DNA of 55,291 bases from an uncultured Eubacteriales bacterium (GCA_949289125.1 CASEME010000004.1:1-55291), one strand, 5' to 3'; positions 14,921 to 24,600 are shown, numbered from the stretch's first letter. The notes: generated from the sequence alone by a model not told the origin. Program-made: numbers and translations.

Positions 14921-15593
14921 GCTCAATTACGAAGCCATCGAGCGGCGCATCAATTATGTTTTTAAGGACAAAAGTATTTTGTTTAATGCTTTTGTGCATT
15001 CTTCCTATGCCAATGAGCACAACATAGCAGACAATGAGCGTATGGAATTTTTTGGCGATGCAATATTGGAAAATATTGTTTCCGAATATCTGTATAAAAA
15101 ATATCCTGAAAAATCTGCCGGTCAGCTTTCTCAGGCACGTGCATACGTTGTGTCAGCGCAAGGGCTCAAAAAGGCAGTGCGCAAGTTGGATATATTGCAG
15201 TATCTGCTTATGTCCCAAAGTTCAGAGCGCATACGCAAACAATCAAAAAAAATAGAAGCCAATTTGTTTGAGGCAGTGTTGTGCGCCGTTTATCTGGACG
15301 GCGGTTTGGCAAGCGCAACAAAGTTTGCAGTAGACTGTCTTAAAGTTTATATGGACGACATCGACAATGAAAATGTTGTTGATTACAAGACAATCTTGCA
15401 GGAATATTGCCAGCGTGAAAGGCGAGAGATACGTTATGTAGAGCTGTCGCGCTCGGGACCGGACAACAAACCGAGCTTTCACTATGCCTTGTACTTGGAC
15501 GGTGTGGAATTTGCTACAGCAACAGGAAGCAACATCAAACGTGCACAGGCTGCGGCTGCAAAAATTGCTTGCAAAAAATTGAACATCAAATAA
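14913..15593 (+). CDS. rnc: ribonuclease III
   Basis: RNase III cuts double-stranded RNA, including rRNA precursors and the SRP RNA precursor. The 226 residues comprise the catalytic domain (about 1-150) with signature NERMEFFGDAILE and the second acidic motif FEAVLCAVYLDGG, and a C-terminal dsRNA-binding domain (about 155-226) from DYKTILQEYCQ to AAAAKIACKKL. The start codon overlaps the plsX stop (ATGACTAA) and lacks a strong ribosome binding site, pointing to translational coupling. smc follows after 29 bases, the conserved rnc-smc-ftsY order. Confidence 0.97.
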   Translation: MTKLNYEAIERRINYVFKDKSILFNAFVHSSYANEHNIADNERMEFFGDAILENIVSEYLYKKYPEKSAGQLSQARAYVVSAQGLKKAVRKLDILQYLLMSQSSERIRKQSKKIEANLFEAVLCAVYLDGGLASATKFAVDCLKVYMDDIDNENVVDYKTILQEYCQRERREIRYVELSRSGPDNKPSFHYALYLDGVEFATATGSNIKRAQAAAAKIACKKLNIK

Positions 15594-15622
15594 CAAATAA
15601 ACATCAATAGGTAGTAACACAA

Positions 15623-18600
15623 ATGCTTTATTTGAAAAAAATAGAAGTTTACGGCTTCAAGTCTTTTGCCGATAAACTCGAACTAAAATTTGACCAACCC
15701 ATAACGGCCATTGTTGGCCCTAACGGTTGCGGTAAGTCCAACGTCAGCGACGCTATTCGTTGGGTACTTGGCGAACAAAATCCCAAAAATTTGCGTGGCA
15801 AATTGATGCAGGACCTTATTTTCAACGGTACGGACGCACGTAAGTCTATGAGCTACTGCGAGGTATCGCTTTTTCTCGACAACACAACGCGACTTTTCCC
15901 CATACAGATGGATGAGGTAATAATAAGCCGCAAACTGTACCGCAACAATGAAAGCGAATATATGCTCAACCGCAACATTGTCCGCCTTAAAGATATTTTG
16001 GACTTGTTGCGCAATGTTGGTCTTGGCAGAGAAAGTTTTTCCATAGTAGGACAGGGACGTATGGACGCCATACTCAATGCCCGTCCCGAAGACAGACGTG
16101 CTATATTTGAGTCTGCTTTGGGTATATCCAACTTCCGTGTCAAAAAGCGTGAAACGGAAAATAAGTTGGAAAAAACCAAACTTAATATGGACAATTTGGC
16201 AGTGGTATCGTCCGAGTTGGAAAAGCGCATCGGACCTTTGCGCAAAGATGCTATCAATGCGCAAAAGTATCTTGACTTGCGCGACCAACTGCGTTATCAC
16301 GAAATTAACAGTTACATATATGCTTACGACAACGCAAGCAAGGACAAGGCGGACGCACGTGCTAAGTTGGATGGATTGAAAGAAGAGTACGACCGCAAAA
16401 CCTTTGAGTGCGAGGCTATCAACGAAAAGTACGACCAACTTTTGCACAATATTACCGATATGGAAAGTGCGCTTGGCGAACTTCGTGAAAAGCAGTTGCG
16501 CCTTTCTGTCAATATAGAAAAACGTGAAGGCGACAAAAATCTTGTCAACGAGCGTATAAAGCATTGCAGACAGGACATTGTTGCTACAGACAAACGTATT
16601 GAGCAGCTCAATGCTCAGATAGCAGAGTTGCAACAACGTATATCGGACAACAATCATGCTTTTGCCGACAGAGATAATGACCTTAACAGCATGGAAAATG
16701 AGTGTCAGGCTTTGACAGACAAATTTGCTCAACTTACCCAAAAAGCCAATCAGTCGTCCGAACAGGCAGAACATCTGCAAAAACGCCTTACCGATACTTT
16801 GCACGAGATATCGTTGTACAACGGCAAGCAGTCGGGATACAGCACGGAAACGCAAACTTTGTCCGAGCGCTATCAGGCAATAAGCGACCAACTTGCACGC
16901 CTTAAGGAAAAGTTAGACAGTTTGTCCGACGACGAAAAGCAGTTGCTTGAGCGTTATGACGTCAACAAATCTGCAAAAATAGAGTTGGAACAAAGCATAC
17001 AACAGTTGCAAAAACAGTTGAAGCAAAAAGAGTTTGAATTGTTTGATAATAACAAACGTCTTACTTCTCAGCAACAGGCAGTTGCAGGTGAACAAGGCAG
17101 CCTAGCATTGCTCAAAGATTTTGCAGACAATTACAAAGGTTATCAAAGCAGTGTGCAAAGCCTTATGCACGACGCCAAAAGCAACAAAGAGTTGTCCTCT
17201 CGTATATGCGGCGTAGTGGCCAACTTGTTGAGAGTAGAGCCCGAGTATCAGCTTGCTATCGAAACAGCATTGGGCGCACGTCTGCAAAACATCGTTACCG
17301 AAAACGAAGAAGATGCAAAATACATTATCAAGTACATGAAGACCAACGTGTACGGCAGAGTAGTTTTGTTGCCTATCAGTTCTATGAAACCGCGCGACAT
17401 AGAGGCTCGAAATGTTTTGCAGGAAAACGGCGTATGCGGTATTGCACGCGATATAGTGCGCTTTGACGCCAAGTATCGCAAAATTTTTGATTCCATCTTG
17501 GGTGGCATACTTGTAGTGGACAATATCGACAACGCAGTTGCTATTTCCAAAAAATACGGCTACGTTCACCGCATAGTTACCCTTGCAGGCGAAAGAATCA
17601 ACAACGACGGTTCGTTGGAAGGCGGTAGCAAAAAGAGCAACAATGCAAGCCTGTTGTCCTACGAAACGCAGATAGAACAGCGTACAGAACGTCTTAAAAA
17701 GGCAGAAGAGGCTTTACGCGAGGCAGAGCAGGCTCACAATGCCGTGCATACCGAGGCAGATACCTTGCGCAGTAGTTTGACAGAGACTCAAAATAAGTTG
17801 CAACAACTCAATGTCGATATTGCTACCGACAAAGAGAAAATAGAAACTTCCTATACGCTCAATAATAGCGACAAACAAAATATATTGGCTTTGCAAGCCG
17901 AGCAGGACAGTATTACCGACCGTCTCAATGCTATCAAAAAGGAAAGCGAAGATACTGTTAACAAATTGCAACAGTTGCACGAAACAGAACAGCAACTGCA
18001 TACAAAAATTGAAACCAACAAAACTGTTGCGCAAACCAACGCTGCTTCAAAAGACGCAATGCAGGAAACTTTGTCCTCCAAACGTCTGCGCGTAGGTATG
18101 TTGCGCACCAATATGGACACAATCAAAAAGGAAATTGCAGCCGATAGCAGCGCACTTGCTGAGGCGCAAGATACTTTGCAACAGTCTGTCGCTCACAAAG
18201 AGCAGATGCAACAGGCAATGGACGTGTTGTGTACGCAGTTGGATCTTGACAGTGCCAACGACCAAAGTCAAAATGAGCTCAAAGCCATTATGGACAAAAT
18301 TAACTCTGCCGACCTTACCAAGGCTCAACTCAATGAGGACTTCCACAACGCAGGCGAACAGCGCATGCAGTTGACGGGCGAGGTGGAGAGTTTGCGTAGC
18401 TCCATTGATAAGCAGGAATATATATTGGCTCACATAGACGAAAACTTGCAAGAATTGCAAGAGCGCGTATATCAGGAGTACAATGTCACCTATTCTGCTG
18501 CAATGCAGTACAAGGACGAAAACTACGATCATACTCAATCCAAGCAGACAATCAACGATTTGCGTGTTCAGATGCAAAAGTTGGGCAATGTCAATGTCAA

Positions 18601-19204
18601 CGCTATTGAAGAAATTAAGCAAGTAGAAGAGCGTTTTGGCGACATAGGCTCGCAGATGGAAGATTTGCGCAAAGCCGAATCTGACCTCAAAGATATTTTG
18701 CGCGACCTTACCAACGAAATTGAGACTCGCTTTGAGTCCGGTATGGAAAAGATTAACGAAAACTTCAAAGTTGTATTTAGAAAATTGTTCAATGGTGGCA
18801 ATGCCAAACTTTCTCTTGACAGAGGAGACGAAACAAAGGATAGCTTGGACTACGGCATAGACATCGAGGCTCAACCGCCGGGCAAGAAGTTGCAAAACAT
18901 ATCGTTGTTGTCAGGTGGCGAACGTACGCTTACTGCAGCTGCAATATTGTTTGCAATAATGAAGTTGCACCCAATGCCTTTCTGCGTATTGGACGAGATA
19001 GAGGCAGCTTTGGACGACGCCAACGCAGACCGCATTGCACGTTATATGCGCAGTTTTTCCAATGATACACAGTTTTTGGTTATCACCCACAAAAAGCCTA
19101 CTATGGAAAACAGCGATGTTTTGTATGGCGTAACTATGGAAGAGAAGGGTGTATCTCGTATAGTATCGGTTAAGCTCAACGAAGCAATACAACAAGCACA
19201 GTAA
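15623..19204 (+). CDS. smc: chromosome segregation ATPase SMC
   Basis: SMC forms the condensin ring with ScpA and ScpB, compacting and separating chromosomes. The 1193-residue length is normal. Walker A GPNGCGKS lies at residues 32-39, followed by the GEQNPKNLRG and GLGRESFSIVGQGRMDAIL segments of the N-terminal head. Two long coiled coils flank a hinge around residues 510-680, with KELSSRICGVVANLLR at its start. The C-terminal head has the ABC signature LLSGGERTLTAAA and Walker B FCVLDEIEAALDD. AGGTAG precedes the ATG. ftsY follows 25 bases later. scpA and scpB are not in the window. Confidence 0.98.
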   Translation: MLYLKKIEVYGFKSFADKLELKFDQPITAIVGPNGCGKSNVSDAIRWVLGEQNPKNLRGKLMQDLIFNGTDARKSMSYCEVSLFLDNTTRLFPIQMDEVIISRKLYRNNESEYMLNRNIVRLKDILDLLRNVGLGRESFSIVGQGRMDAILNARPEDRRAIFESALGISNFRVKKRETENKLEKTKLNMDNLAVVSSELEKRIGPLRKDAINAQKYLDLRDQLRYHEINSYIYAYDNASKDKADARAKLDGLKEEYDRKTFECEAINEKYDQLLHNITDMESALGELREKQLRLSVNIEKREGDKNLVNERIKHCRQDIVATDKRIEQLNAQIAELQQRISDNNHAFADRDNDLNSMENECQALTDKFAQLTQKANQSSEQAEHLQKRLTDTLHEISLYNGKQSGYSTETQTLSERYQAISDQLARLKEKLDSLSDDEKQLLERYDVNKSAKIELEQSIQQLQKQLKQKEFELFDNNKRLTSQQQAVAGEQGSLALLKDFADNYKGYQSSVQSLMHDAKSNKELSSRICGVVANLLRVEPEYQLAIETALGARLQNIVTENEEDAKYIIKYMKTNVYGRVVLLPISSMKPRDIEARNVLQENGVCGIARDIVRFDAKYRKIFDSILGGILVVDNIDNAVAISKKYGYVHRIVTLAGERINNDGSLEGGSKKSNNASLLSYETQIEQRTERLKKAEEALREAEQAHNAVHTEADTLRSSLTETQNKLQQLNVDIATDKEKIETSYTLNNSDKQNILALQAEQDSITDRLNAIKKESEDTVNKLQQLHETEQQLHTKIETNKTVAQTNAASKDAMQETLSSKRLRVGMLRTNMDTIKKEIAADSSALAEAQDTLQQSVAHKEQMQQAMDVLCTQLDLDSANDQSQNELKAIMDKINSADLTKAQLNEDFHNAGEQRMQLTGEVESLRSSIDKQEYILAHIDENLQELQERVYQEYNVTYSAAMQYKDENYDHTQSKQTINDLRVQMQKLGNVNVNAIEEIKQVEERFGDIGSQMEDLRKAESDLKDILRDLTNEIETRFESGMEKINENFKVVFRKLFNGGNAKLSLDRGDETKDSLDYGIDIEAQPPGKKLQNISLLSGGERTLTAAAILFAIMKLHPMPFCVLDEIEAALDDANADRIARYMRSFSNDTQFLVITHKKPTMENSDVLYGVTMEEKGVSRIVSVKLNEAIQQAQ

Positions 19205-19229
19205 ATAGCTTTACAGCAAGGAGACATCA

Positions 19230-20123
19230 ATGGGATTTTTTGGTAAAATTATTAATGGTCTCAAAAAGACCAAACAAGCGATAGGTTTTAAGCTCAATCA
19301 ACTGTTTGGCAGAGGTATATTTGACAACGACTTTTACGACGAGTTGGAGTTTATTTTGCTTAGTGCAGATATTGGTTCGGAGACAACCGAGCAGATTATT
19401 GAAAAGTTGCGCGACCGTATGCGCAAGGACAGTGTTTCTGATGCAAAACTTGCCAACAAATATCTCAAAGAGGTGTTGTGCGAAATAGTGGACACCGAGC
19501 CATTTTCCTTCCGCACACCTTGCGTAATATTGGTATGTGGCGTCAACGGAGTGGGCAAAACTACAACCATTGGCAAACTTGCCAACCTTTATGTCAGTCA
19601 GGGCAAATCGGTAATTGTGGCTGCTGCCGATACCTTCAGAGCTGCTGCAAGTCAACAGCTTGAAGTATGGGCAGAACGTGCCAAAGTGCGTATCATAAAA
19701 CACGAAGAAGGCAGTGATCCTGCGGCTGTAGTGTTTGACGCGCTTACGTCTGCCAAGAGCAAGGGCACAGACGTTGTACTTGTGGACACAGCGGGCAGAT
19801 TGCACAACAAAAAGAACCTTATGGAAGAGCTCAAAAAAATCAATAGAGTTGTGGACAGAGAGTTCCCTGAGGCGGACCGCAAAAACCTTATTGTGTTGGA
19901 CGCAACAACAGGACAAAATGCAATACAGCAGGTAGATATTTTCAACGAGGCAATCAATTTGGACGGCATTGTACTTACCAAGTTGGACGGTACGGCTAAA
20001 GGCGGTGTGGTGTTGTCAATTACTGATACTATGAATATCCCTGTTGCATACGTGGGTGTTGGCGAAGGTATAGACGACTTGTTGCCTTTTGACGCAGAAA
20101 GTTATGTAGAAGGAATTTTGTAA
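19230..20123 (+). CDS. ftsY: signal recognition particle receptor FtsY
   Basis: FtsY is the GTPase receptor that docks SRP-ribosome complexes at the membrane. The 297-residue protein is the short form without the long acidic N-terminal region of enterobacteria; an amphipathic start (MGFFGKIINGLKKTKQAIG) probably binds the membrane. The NG domain shows G1 GVNGVGKTT at 104-112, AADTFRAAASQQLE, G3 DTAGRLHNKKNLMEEL, G4 TKLDGTAKGG and the closing GVGEGIDDLLPFDA. AGGAGACAT precedes the ATG. It ends the plsX-rnc-smc-ftsY operon; the next gene has its own promoter. Confidence 0.97.
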   Translation: MGFFGKIINGLKKTKQAIGFKLNQLFGRGIFDNDFYDELEFILLSADIGSETTEQIIEKLRDRMRKDSVSDAKLANKYLKEVLCEIVDTEPFSFRTPCVILVCGVNGVGKTTTIGKLANLYVSQGKSVIVAAADTFRAAASQQLEVWAERAKVRIIKHEEGSDPAAVVFDALTSAKSKGTDVVLVDTAGRLHNKKNLMEELKKINRVVDREFPEADRKNLIVLDATTGQNAIQQVDIFNEAINLDGIVLTKLDGTAKGGVVLSITDTMNIPVAYVGVGEGIDDLLPFDAESYVEGIL

Positions 20124-20149
20124 AATTGATTTAACTTGCATAAAAATGC

Positions 20150-20179
20150 TTGACAAAGAGCATAAATACAGTGTATATT
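20150..20179 (+). promoter_or_regulatory. promoter of ylxM-ffh-rpsP
   Basis: TTGACA (20150-20155), 18 bases, TATATT (20174-20179). The start is predicted near 20186. The promoter sits in the 110-base gap after ftsY, with a palindrome right at the start site. Confidence 0.72.
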
Positions 20180-20181
20180 GG

Positions 20182-20207
20182 GGTGTAAAGTTTTTTGGCT
20201 TTACACC
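20182..20207. promoter_or_regulatory. 26-base palindrome over the ylxM transcription start
   Basis: GGTGTAAAG (20182-20190) and CTTTACACC (20199-20207) are perfect 9-base inverted repeats around 8 bases. Because the predicted start (about 20186) falls inside the left arm, the transcript could not form the whole hairpin. A DNA operator is therefore more likely than an RNA element. No T tract follows. Confidence 0.5.
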
Positions 20208-20233
20208 TATCACATTATAAGGCAAATTACAAT

Positions 20234-20560
20234 ATGAGTGGTTTATCCAAAATACAATGCGCCATACTTCTTGATACCTATCAGGCTTTGCTTACAGACA
20301 AGCAAAGGGACATTATGCGTATGTATTGCGATATGGACTATTCTTTAGCTGAGATAGCCGAACAGACGGGTACTACTCGTCAGGCTGTTAGAGATGCAAT
20401 AGTCAATGCAGAGCGCACACTTACAGATAGTGAGGATAAGCTACACATTGTCAAAGACTTACGTGACAACAAGCAGTTGTTGCAAACTATCAAAGCCTAT
20501 GCTGAAGCTGGTAACTGCTCAAGTATATTGCAGTTGTTGCACGAGCAATGTGAGGAGTAA
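20234..20560 (+). CDS. ylxM: YlxM family helix-turn-helix protein (SRP-associated)
   Basis: YlxM (p13) is a small helix-turn-helix protein always found beside ffh; in streptococci it binds SRP and modulates its GTPase cycle. The 108 residues show the family core LLDTYQALLTDKQRDIMRMY, then the HTH segment SLAEIAEQTGTTRQAVRDAI. The ATG at 20234 follows a weak ATAAGG; an in-frame TTG at 20195 falls inside the palindrome and is not favoured. ffh begins 5 bases after the stop, so the two are translated together. Confidence 0.93.
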   Translation: MSGLSKIQCAILLDTYQALLTDKQRDIMRMYCDMDYSLAEIAEQTGTTRQAVRDAIVNAERTLTDSEDKLHIVKDLRDNKQLLQTIKAYAEAGNCSSILQLLHEQCEE

Positions 20561-20565
20561 CATTT

Positions 20566-21876
20566 ATGGCATTATTTCAAAATTTATCGGACAAACTCAA
20601 TCACGCTTTTTCCAAACTTACCAACAAAGGCGCATTGACAGAGCTTGAGATAAAGCAAGCAATGCGTGAAGTGCGTGTTGCGCTGTTGGAAGCGGACGTC
20701 AATTTTGCTGTTGCTAAGGACTTTATCAATAAGGTTACTGAGTTGGCAATAGGCGAACACATACTCAAAAGTTTGACGCCCGGTCAGCAGGTTATCAAAA
20801 TTGTCAACGAGCAGTTGTGCGAGCTGATGGGCTCGGGTATATCCAAACTGCAAGTATCCTCCAAACCGCCAACAATCATTATGATGTGCGGACTGCAAGG
20901 TGCGGGCAAAACTACAATGTGTGGCAAACTTGCAATGCACCTCAAAAAGCAGGGCAAAAAAGTTTTGCTTGCAGCATGTGATATTTACCGTCCGGCGGCA
21001 ATTACTCAGTTGGAAATTGTTTCCAAAAAAGCAGACGCTGGCTTTTTCCAAATGGGACAAATCAACCCCACCAAAATTGCCAAAAGCGCAGTGGACTATG
21101 CCAACAAAAATGGCTACGACACAATTATACTCGACACGGCAGGTCGCTTACACATCAATGCAGAGTTGATGGACGAGCTAAAAGACATAGACAAAAAGTT
21201 GGACATCACCGAAAAGTTGTTGGTAGTGGACGCTATGACAGGTCAGGACGCTGTTACTGTTGCCAAGGCTTTTGATGACGCACTCAATATCAGCGGCGTT
21301 ATTATGACCAAGTTGGACGGCGACACTCGTGGCGGTGCAACATTGTCTATCAAAGCAGTTACGGGCAAACCCATTAAGTTTTGCGGTGTAGGCGAAAAAA
21401 TGGAAGACCTTGAGCCTTTCTATCCCGACCGTATGGCTTCGAGAATATTGGGTATGGGCGACGTTCTTACGCTTATTGAGCGTGCGCAGGAAAACCTCGA
21501 TGAGGAAGAAGCACGCAAGATGGCAAAAAAGATGAAAGATGCCAGCTTCGACCTCAACGACTTTTTGAAGCAGTACGAGCAGATTGCCAAGATGGGCAAC
21601 ATCAACGACCTTGTCGGTATGATACCTGGGGCTTCTAAGCTCAAACTCAACGGTAAGTCCATAGACGAGGTACAGCTCAAAAAGAACAAAGTTATTATTT
21701 TGTCAATGACCAAAGAAGAGCGTAGCAATCCCAAGATACTCAATTACTCACGCCGCAAGCGCATAGCAGACGGTAGCGGTACTACAGTACAAGACGTCAA
21801 CAAGCTGATAAAACAGTTTGAACAGTCGAGAGATATGATGAAACGTTTCGGCAAATCCAAACGTTTGCCTTTTTAA
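20566..21876 (+). CDS. ffh: signal recognition particle protein Ffh
   Basis: Ffh binds the 4.5S/6S RNA and signal peptides and targets ribosomes to FtsY. In 436 residues: the N domain (1-~95), the GTPase G domain with G1 GLQGAGKTT at 109-117, [14 protein letters not shown]3 DTAGRLHIN and [10 protein letters not shown], and the methionine-rich M domain from about residue 300. The M domain ends with the RNA-binding [18 protein letters not shown] and a short tail RMMKRF-like then LPF. GAGGAG precedes the ATG. Both SRP GTPases are thus encoded in a row, though no SRP RNA gene is visible in the window. Confidence 0.98.
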   Translation: MALFQNLSDKLNHAFSKLTNKGALTELEIKQAMREVRVALLEADVNFAVAKDFINKVTELAIGEHILKSLTPGQQVIKIVNEQLCELMGSGISKLQVSSKPPTIIMMCGLQGAGKTTMCGKLAMHLKKQGKKVLLAACDIYRPAAITQLEIVSKKADAGFFQMGQINPTKIAKSAVDYANKNGYDTIILDTAGRLHINAELMDELKDIDKKLDITEKLLVVDAMTGQDAVTVAKAFDDALNISGVIMTKLDGDTRGGATLSIKAVTGKPIKFCGVGEKMEDLEPFYPDRMASRILGMGDVLTLIERAQENLDEEEARKMAKKMKDASFDLNDFLKQYEQIAKMGNINDLVGMIPGASKLKLNGKSIDEVQLKKNKVIILSMTKEERSNPKILNYSRRKRIADGSGTTVQDVNKLIKQFEQSRDMMKRFGKSKRLPF

Positions 21877-21916
21877 CAATATAAACAAAACAAACAATTA
21901 TTGGAGGAAAACAAAA

Positions 21917-22177
21917 ATGGCAGTAAAAATGAGATTGACAAGAATGGGCGACAAAAAATCTCCCTTTTATCGTGTGGTTGTTATCGATTCACACAAGGCA
22001 CGCGACGGTCAGTATGTTGACCTTATCGGCACATTTGATCCGCTTGTAGAAAACGGTATCAAACTTGATGCTGAAAAAGCAAAAAAATGGTTGTCTTGCG
22101 GTGTTCAACCTACCGACACAGTTAAGGGTTTGTTGGTAAAAAGCGGAATTATTGAAAACAAATATTCCAAAAAATAA
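21917..22177 (+). CDS. rpsP: 30S ribosomal protein S16
   Basis: S16 is an assembly protein of the small subunit body. The 86 residues start [30 protein letters not shown] sequence, with the usual [14 protein letters not shown] and an alpha-helical [19 protein letters not shown] strong TTGGAGGAAA precedes the ATG. It follows ffh by 40 bases and leads the khpA-rimM-trmD group, the order found throughout Firmicutes. Confidence 0.97.
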   Translation: MAVKMRLTRMGDKKSPFYRVVVIDSHKARDGQYVDLIGTFDPLVENGIKLDAEKAKKWLSCGVQPTDTVKGLLVKSGIIENKYSKK

Positions 22178-22198
22178 TAACAAGAGACGGTATACACT

Positions 22199-22432
22199 AT
22201 GACGGATTTGATAAAATACATCGTCGAACAGCTTGTGGATGACAAGCAGGCCGTTAGCATTATCGAAAGTGAGGAAAAAGAGGGCGTTATTAACGTCAAC
22301 ATCAAAGTTGCTGAACAAGACGTAGGCAAAATTATTGGCAAACAAGGCAAAATTGCCTTTGCCATCCGCACTTTGGCAAAAGCTGTAGGTATTAAGCAAG
22401 GAAAGCGTTACAACATAGAGATAGAGGACTAA
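22199..22432 (+). CDS. khpA: KH-domain RNA-binding protein KhpA (YlqC)
   Basis: A 77-residue single KH-domain protein. In streptococci KhpA pairs with KhpB (Jag/EloR) to bind RNAs that influence cell elongation. The nucleic-acid-binding loop GKIIGKQGK is intact, followed by IAFAIRTLAKAVGIKQGKRY. It occupies the classical place between rpsP and rimM. Ribosome binding is weak (GAGACGG). A hairpin at 22451-22474 separates it from rimM. Confidence 0.93.
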   Translation: MTDLIKYIVEQLVDDKQAVSIIESEEKEGVINVNIKVAEQDVGKIIGKQGKIAFAIRTLAKAVGIKQGKRYNIEIED

Positions 22433-22450
22433 TATTGTAACTGCATTTGT

Positions 22451-22474
22451 TGCCGCAAGAGTTTTCTTGTGGCA
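22451..22474 (+). other. stem-loop between khpA and rimM
   Basis: A 10-base-pair stem with one G-U pair (22451-22460 with 22465-22474) and a 4-base loop is followed by an interrupted T stretch (CTTTTGCTATTTT). It may act as a weak terminator or a processing site, lowering expression of rimM-trmD relative to rpsP. Confidence 0.5.
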
Positions 22475-22499
22475 CTTTTGCTATTTTGCGAGGTAATTT

Positions 22500-23009
22500 A
22501 TGAGCATACTGATAGGTAAAATACTCAAAGCACAGGGCATAAAGGGCGAGTTAAAACTCGATTGCTATCTCGATAATGTTAATAGCCTTAACGGCATAAG
22601 CACTGTAACGATAGCAGGCAGACGTTACAAACTCAACAGTGTGCGCAACGGCAGTGGTTTTGCTTTTGTGCGCCTCGATGGTATCAACGACAGAAATGCT
22701 GCAGAATTGCTTAAAGATTGGGAAGTGTATGCAGACAAGTCGGACATTCAGTTGCCTGATAACAGATATTTTGTTGAGGATGTTATTGGCTGCAAAGTAT
22801 ATACCCAGCAGGGCACTTATATTGGCGAAGTTGTAGATATAGAACAATACGGCTCTGCAGACGTATACAGCGTTGTCACTCCCGATGGTAAAACTCTTAG
22901 TTTTCCGTGGATAAAGCAGTTGGAAGTTGGTGTGGACATTAACAACAAAAAAATAATTGTCAACGACGTTATGTTGGCACAAGTTTCGGTGTATCAGGAT
23001 GAAAATTGA
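22500..23009 (+). CDS. rimM: ribosome maturation factor RimM
   Basis: RimM assists 30S head assembly around S19. The 169 residues contain the N-terminal RimM domain, MSILIGKILKAQGIKGELKL with the usual GxxxGIKGE motif, and a C-terminal PRC-barrel domain (from about residue 95) with YFVEDVIGCKVYT and FPWIKQLEVGVDINNKKIIV. GAGGT precedes the ATG. Its end overlaps the trmD start by 11 bases, so the pair is translationally coupled. Confidence 0.95.
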   Translation: MSILIGKILKAQGIKGELKLDCYLDNVNSLNGISTVTIAGRRYKLNSVRNGSGFAFVRLDGINDRNAAELLKDWEVYADKSDIQLPDNRYFVEDVIGCKVYTQQGTYIGEVVDIEQYGSADVYSVVTPDGKTLSFPWIKQLEVGVDINNKKIIVNDVMLAQVSVYQDEN

Positions 23010-23679
23010 CGTATTGACATTATTCCCCGAGATGTTTAGTGCGCTTGACGCATCTCTTATGGGAAAAGCACAGCAAAAGGGACTGCTAAATATTGCTTGT
23101 CACAATATCCGCGACTATTCGTTGGACAAACACAAGCGTTGTGACGACTATCCCTTTGGCGGTGGAGCAGGTATGGTGATGCTCCCACAACCTATACACG
23201 ACGCAATAAGCGCAGTAGATCCGCAACACAAGGCATTGCGCATATTTATGTCACCCAAAGGTCGCACGCTCACACAAGAGATGGTAAAACAACTTTCTAC
23301 TCATTCGCATCTGCTGTTGTTGTGCGGTCACTATGAGGGTGTAGACCAACGAGTGTTGGATATGGATATAGATATGGAAATATCTATTGGCGATTATGTG
23401 CTGTCGGGTGGTGAGTTGCCTGCAATGGTGCTTATTGACAGCGTTGCAAGGTATGTGCCAAATGTTTTGGGCAATAGCGAGGCAACTACGGAAGAAAGTT
23501 TTTCCGATAGCTTGTTAGAATATCCGCAGTATACTCGCCCGCAAAACTTTTTGGGTGTTACTGTGCCCGACGTACTTGTAAGTGGCAATCACCAACAGAT
23601 AGAGCGTTGGCGCAAACAAAAGGCACTTGAACTAACCCAACAATTGCGACCTGACCTGCTTGACAAAACAGATAAGTAA
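22999..23679 (+). CDS. trmD: tRNA (guanine-37-N1)-methyltransferase TrmD
   Basis: TrmD methylates G37 next to the anticodon in a set of tRNAs and prevents frameshifting. The 226-residue SPOUT enzyme starts MKIDVLTLFPEMF at 22999 inside the end of rimM. The SAM-binding trefoil knot is visible as LLLLCGHYEGVDQRV and EISIGDYVLSGGELPAM, with the catalytic arginine-aspartate region YTRPQNFLG downstream. AGGA lies just before the start. A 40-base gap leads to rbgA; rplS, usually next, is displaced to beyond yraN. Confidence 0.96.
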   Translation: MKIDVLTLFPEMFSALDASLMGKAQQKGLLNIACHNIRDYSLDKHKRCDDYPFGGGAGMVMLPQPIHDAISAVDPQHKALRIFMSPKGRTLTQEMVKQLSTHSHLLLLCGHYEGVDQRVLDMDIDMEISIGDYVLSGGELPAMVLIDSVARYVPNVLGNSEATTEESFSDSLLEYPQYTRPQNFLGVTVPDVLVSGNHQQIERWRKQKALELTQQLRPDLLDKTDK

Positions 23680-23719
23680 AAATATTTGCAACTATATCAA
23701 TGTACAATGAGGATACTTT

Positions 23720-24574
23720 ATGAACATACAGTGGTTTCCGGGACATATGACAAAGGCACTCCGCATGATGGAGGACAATATCAAACTTGTAGACATAGTG
23801 GGCTACGTGTTGGACGCACGTGCGCCTTACTCGTGTCTCAATCCTGCTTTTGAAAAACTTATCAACAACAAACCCTGTTTGTTTATTCTCAACAAAGCAG
23901 ACCTTGCCGATCCAGCACAAACAACTATGTGGCAACAGTACTTTACCAATAAAGGCTATGAGTGCATTGCAACATCAGCTACCGACCTTTCGCATGGTGC
24001 AAAAATTGTTACTGCTTTGGGCAAGTTGAGCAAGGATATTAACGCTAAGTACAAAGCAAAAGGTATTTTTCGCCCTGTGCGTGCAATGATTATTGGTGTG
24101 CCTAATTGTGGCAAGTCCACAATTATCAACTGCTTGTGTGGCAAAAAAACGGCAATTACAGGGGACAAACCAGGTGTTACACGTGGCAAGCAGTGGGTGC
24201 GCCTTGCCAACGGCATAGAGCTGTTGGATACGCCTGGTACAGTGTGGTCCAAGTTTGAACAAGAAGAAGTAGGCAGACACCTTTGCTTTATTGGCAGTAT
24301 CAAAGATGACGTAGTGGACTTGTACGAAGTTTCGCTTGCCTTGCTTGAAGAATTATCACATACGTACCCCCAACTTATTGTCGATAGATACGGCAGTGAG
24401 GTGCTTGACAGCAATGCAGAGACTATGCACCAACTTATTGCCAAACGCAGAGGCTTTGTTATGCGTGGCGGTGTGGTGGATACAGAGCGTTGTTCCAAGG
24501 CTATTGTGGACGACTTTCGCAAAGGCAAATTGGGTAGGATAACATTGGATAGTCTACCTGCTAAAGCTCAGTAA
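23720..24574 (+). CDS. rbgA: ribosome biogenesis GTPase RbgA (YlqF)
   Basis: RbgA drives late assembly of the 50S subunit in Firmicutes. The 284-residue protein shows the circular permutation of this class: G4 NKAD at residue 58 comes before G1 GVPNCGKST at 126-134, then the G2-region GVTRGKQW and G3 DTPGTVWSKF. The family N-terminus MNIQWFPGHMTKAL is present. The C-terminal ANTAR-like RNA-binding region follows. GAGGATACTTT precedes the ATG. It sits between trmD and rnhB, the usual place. Confidence 0.97.
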   Translation: MNIQWFPGHMTKALRMMEDNIKLVDIVGYVLDARAPYSCLNPAFEKLINNKPCLFILNKADLADPAQTTMWQQYFTNKGYECIATSATDLSHGAKIVTALGKLSKDINAKYKAKGIFRPVRAMIIGVPNCGKSTIINCLCGKKTAITGDKPGVTRGKQWVRLANGIELLDTPGTVWSKFEQEEVGRHLCFIGSIKDDVVDLYEVSLALLEELSHTYPQLIVDRYGSEVLDSNAETMHQLIAKRRGFVMRGGVVDTERCSKAIVDDFRKGKLGRITLDSLPAKAQ

Positions 24575-24600
24575 GTTACAAATTTTTCAGGCGGTAAAAT

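Noticed and set aside
15683..16891. 402-codon minus-strand open frame within smc
   Set aside because: Antisense shadow of the SMC head and coiled coil; amino acid content (many F, Y, C, Q) is that of a reverse reading, and no start signal is seen.
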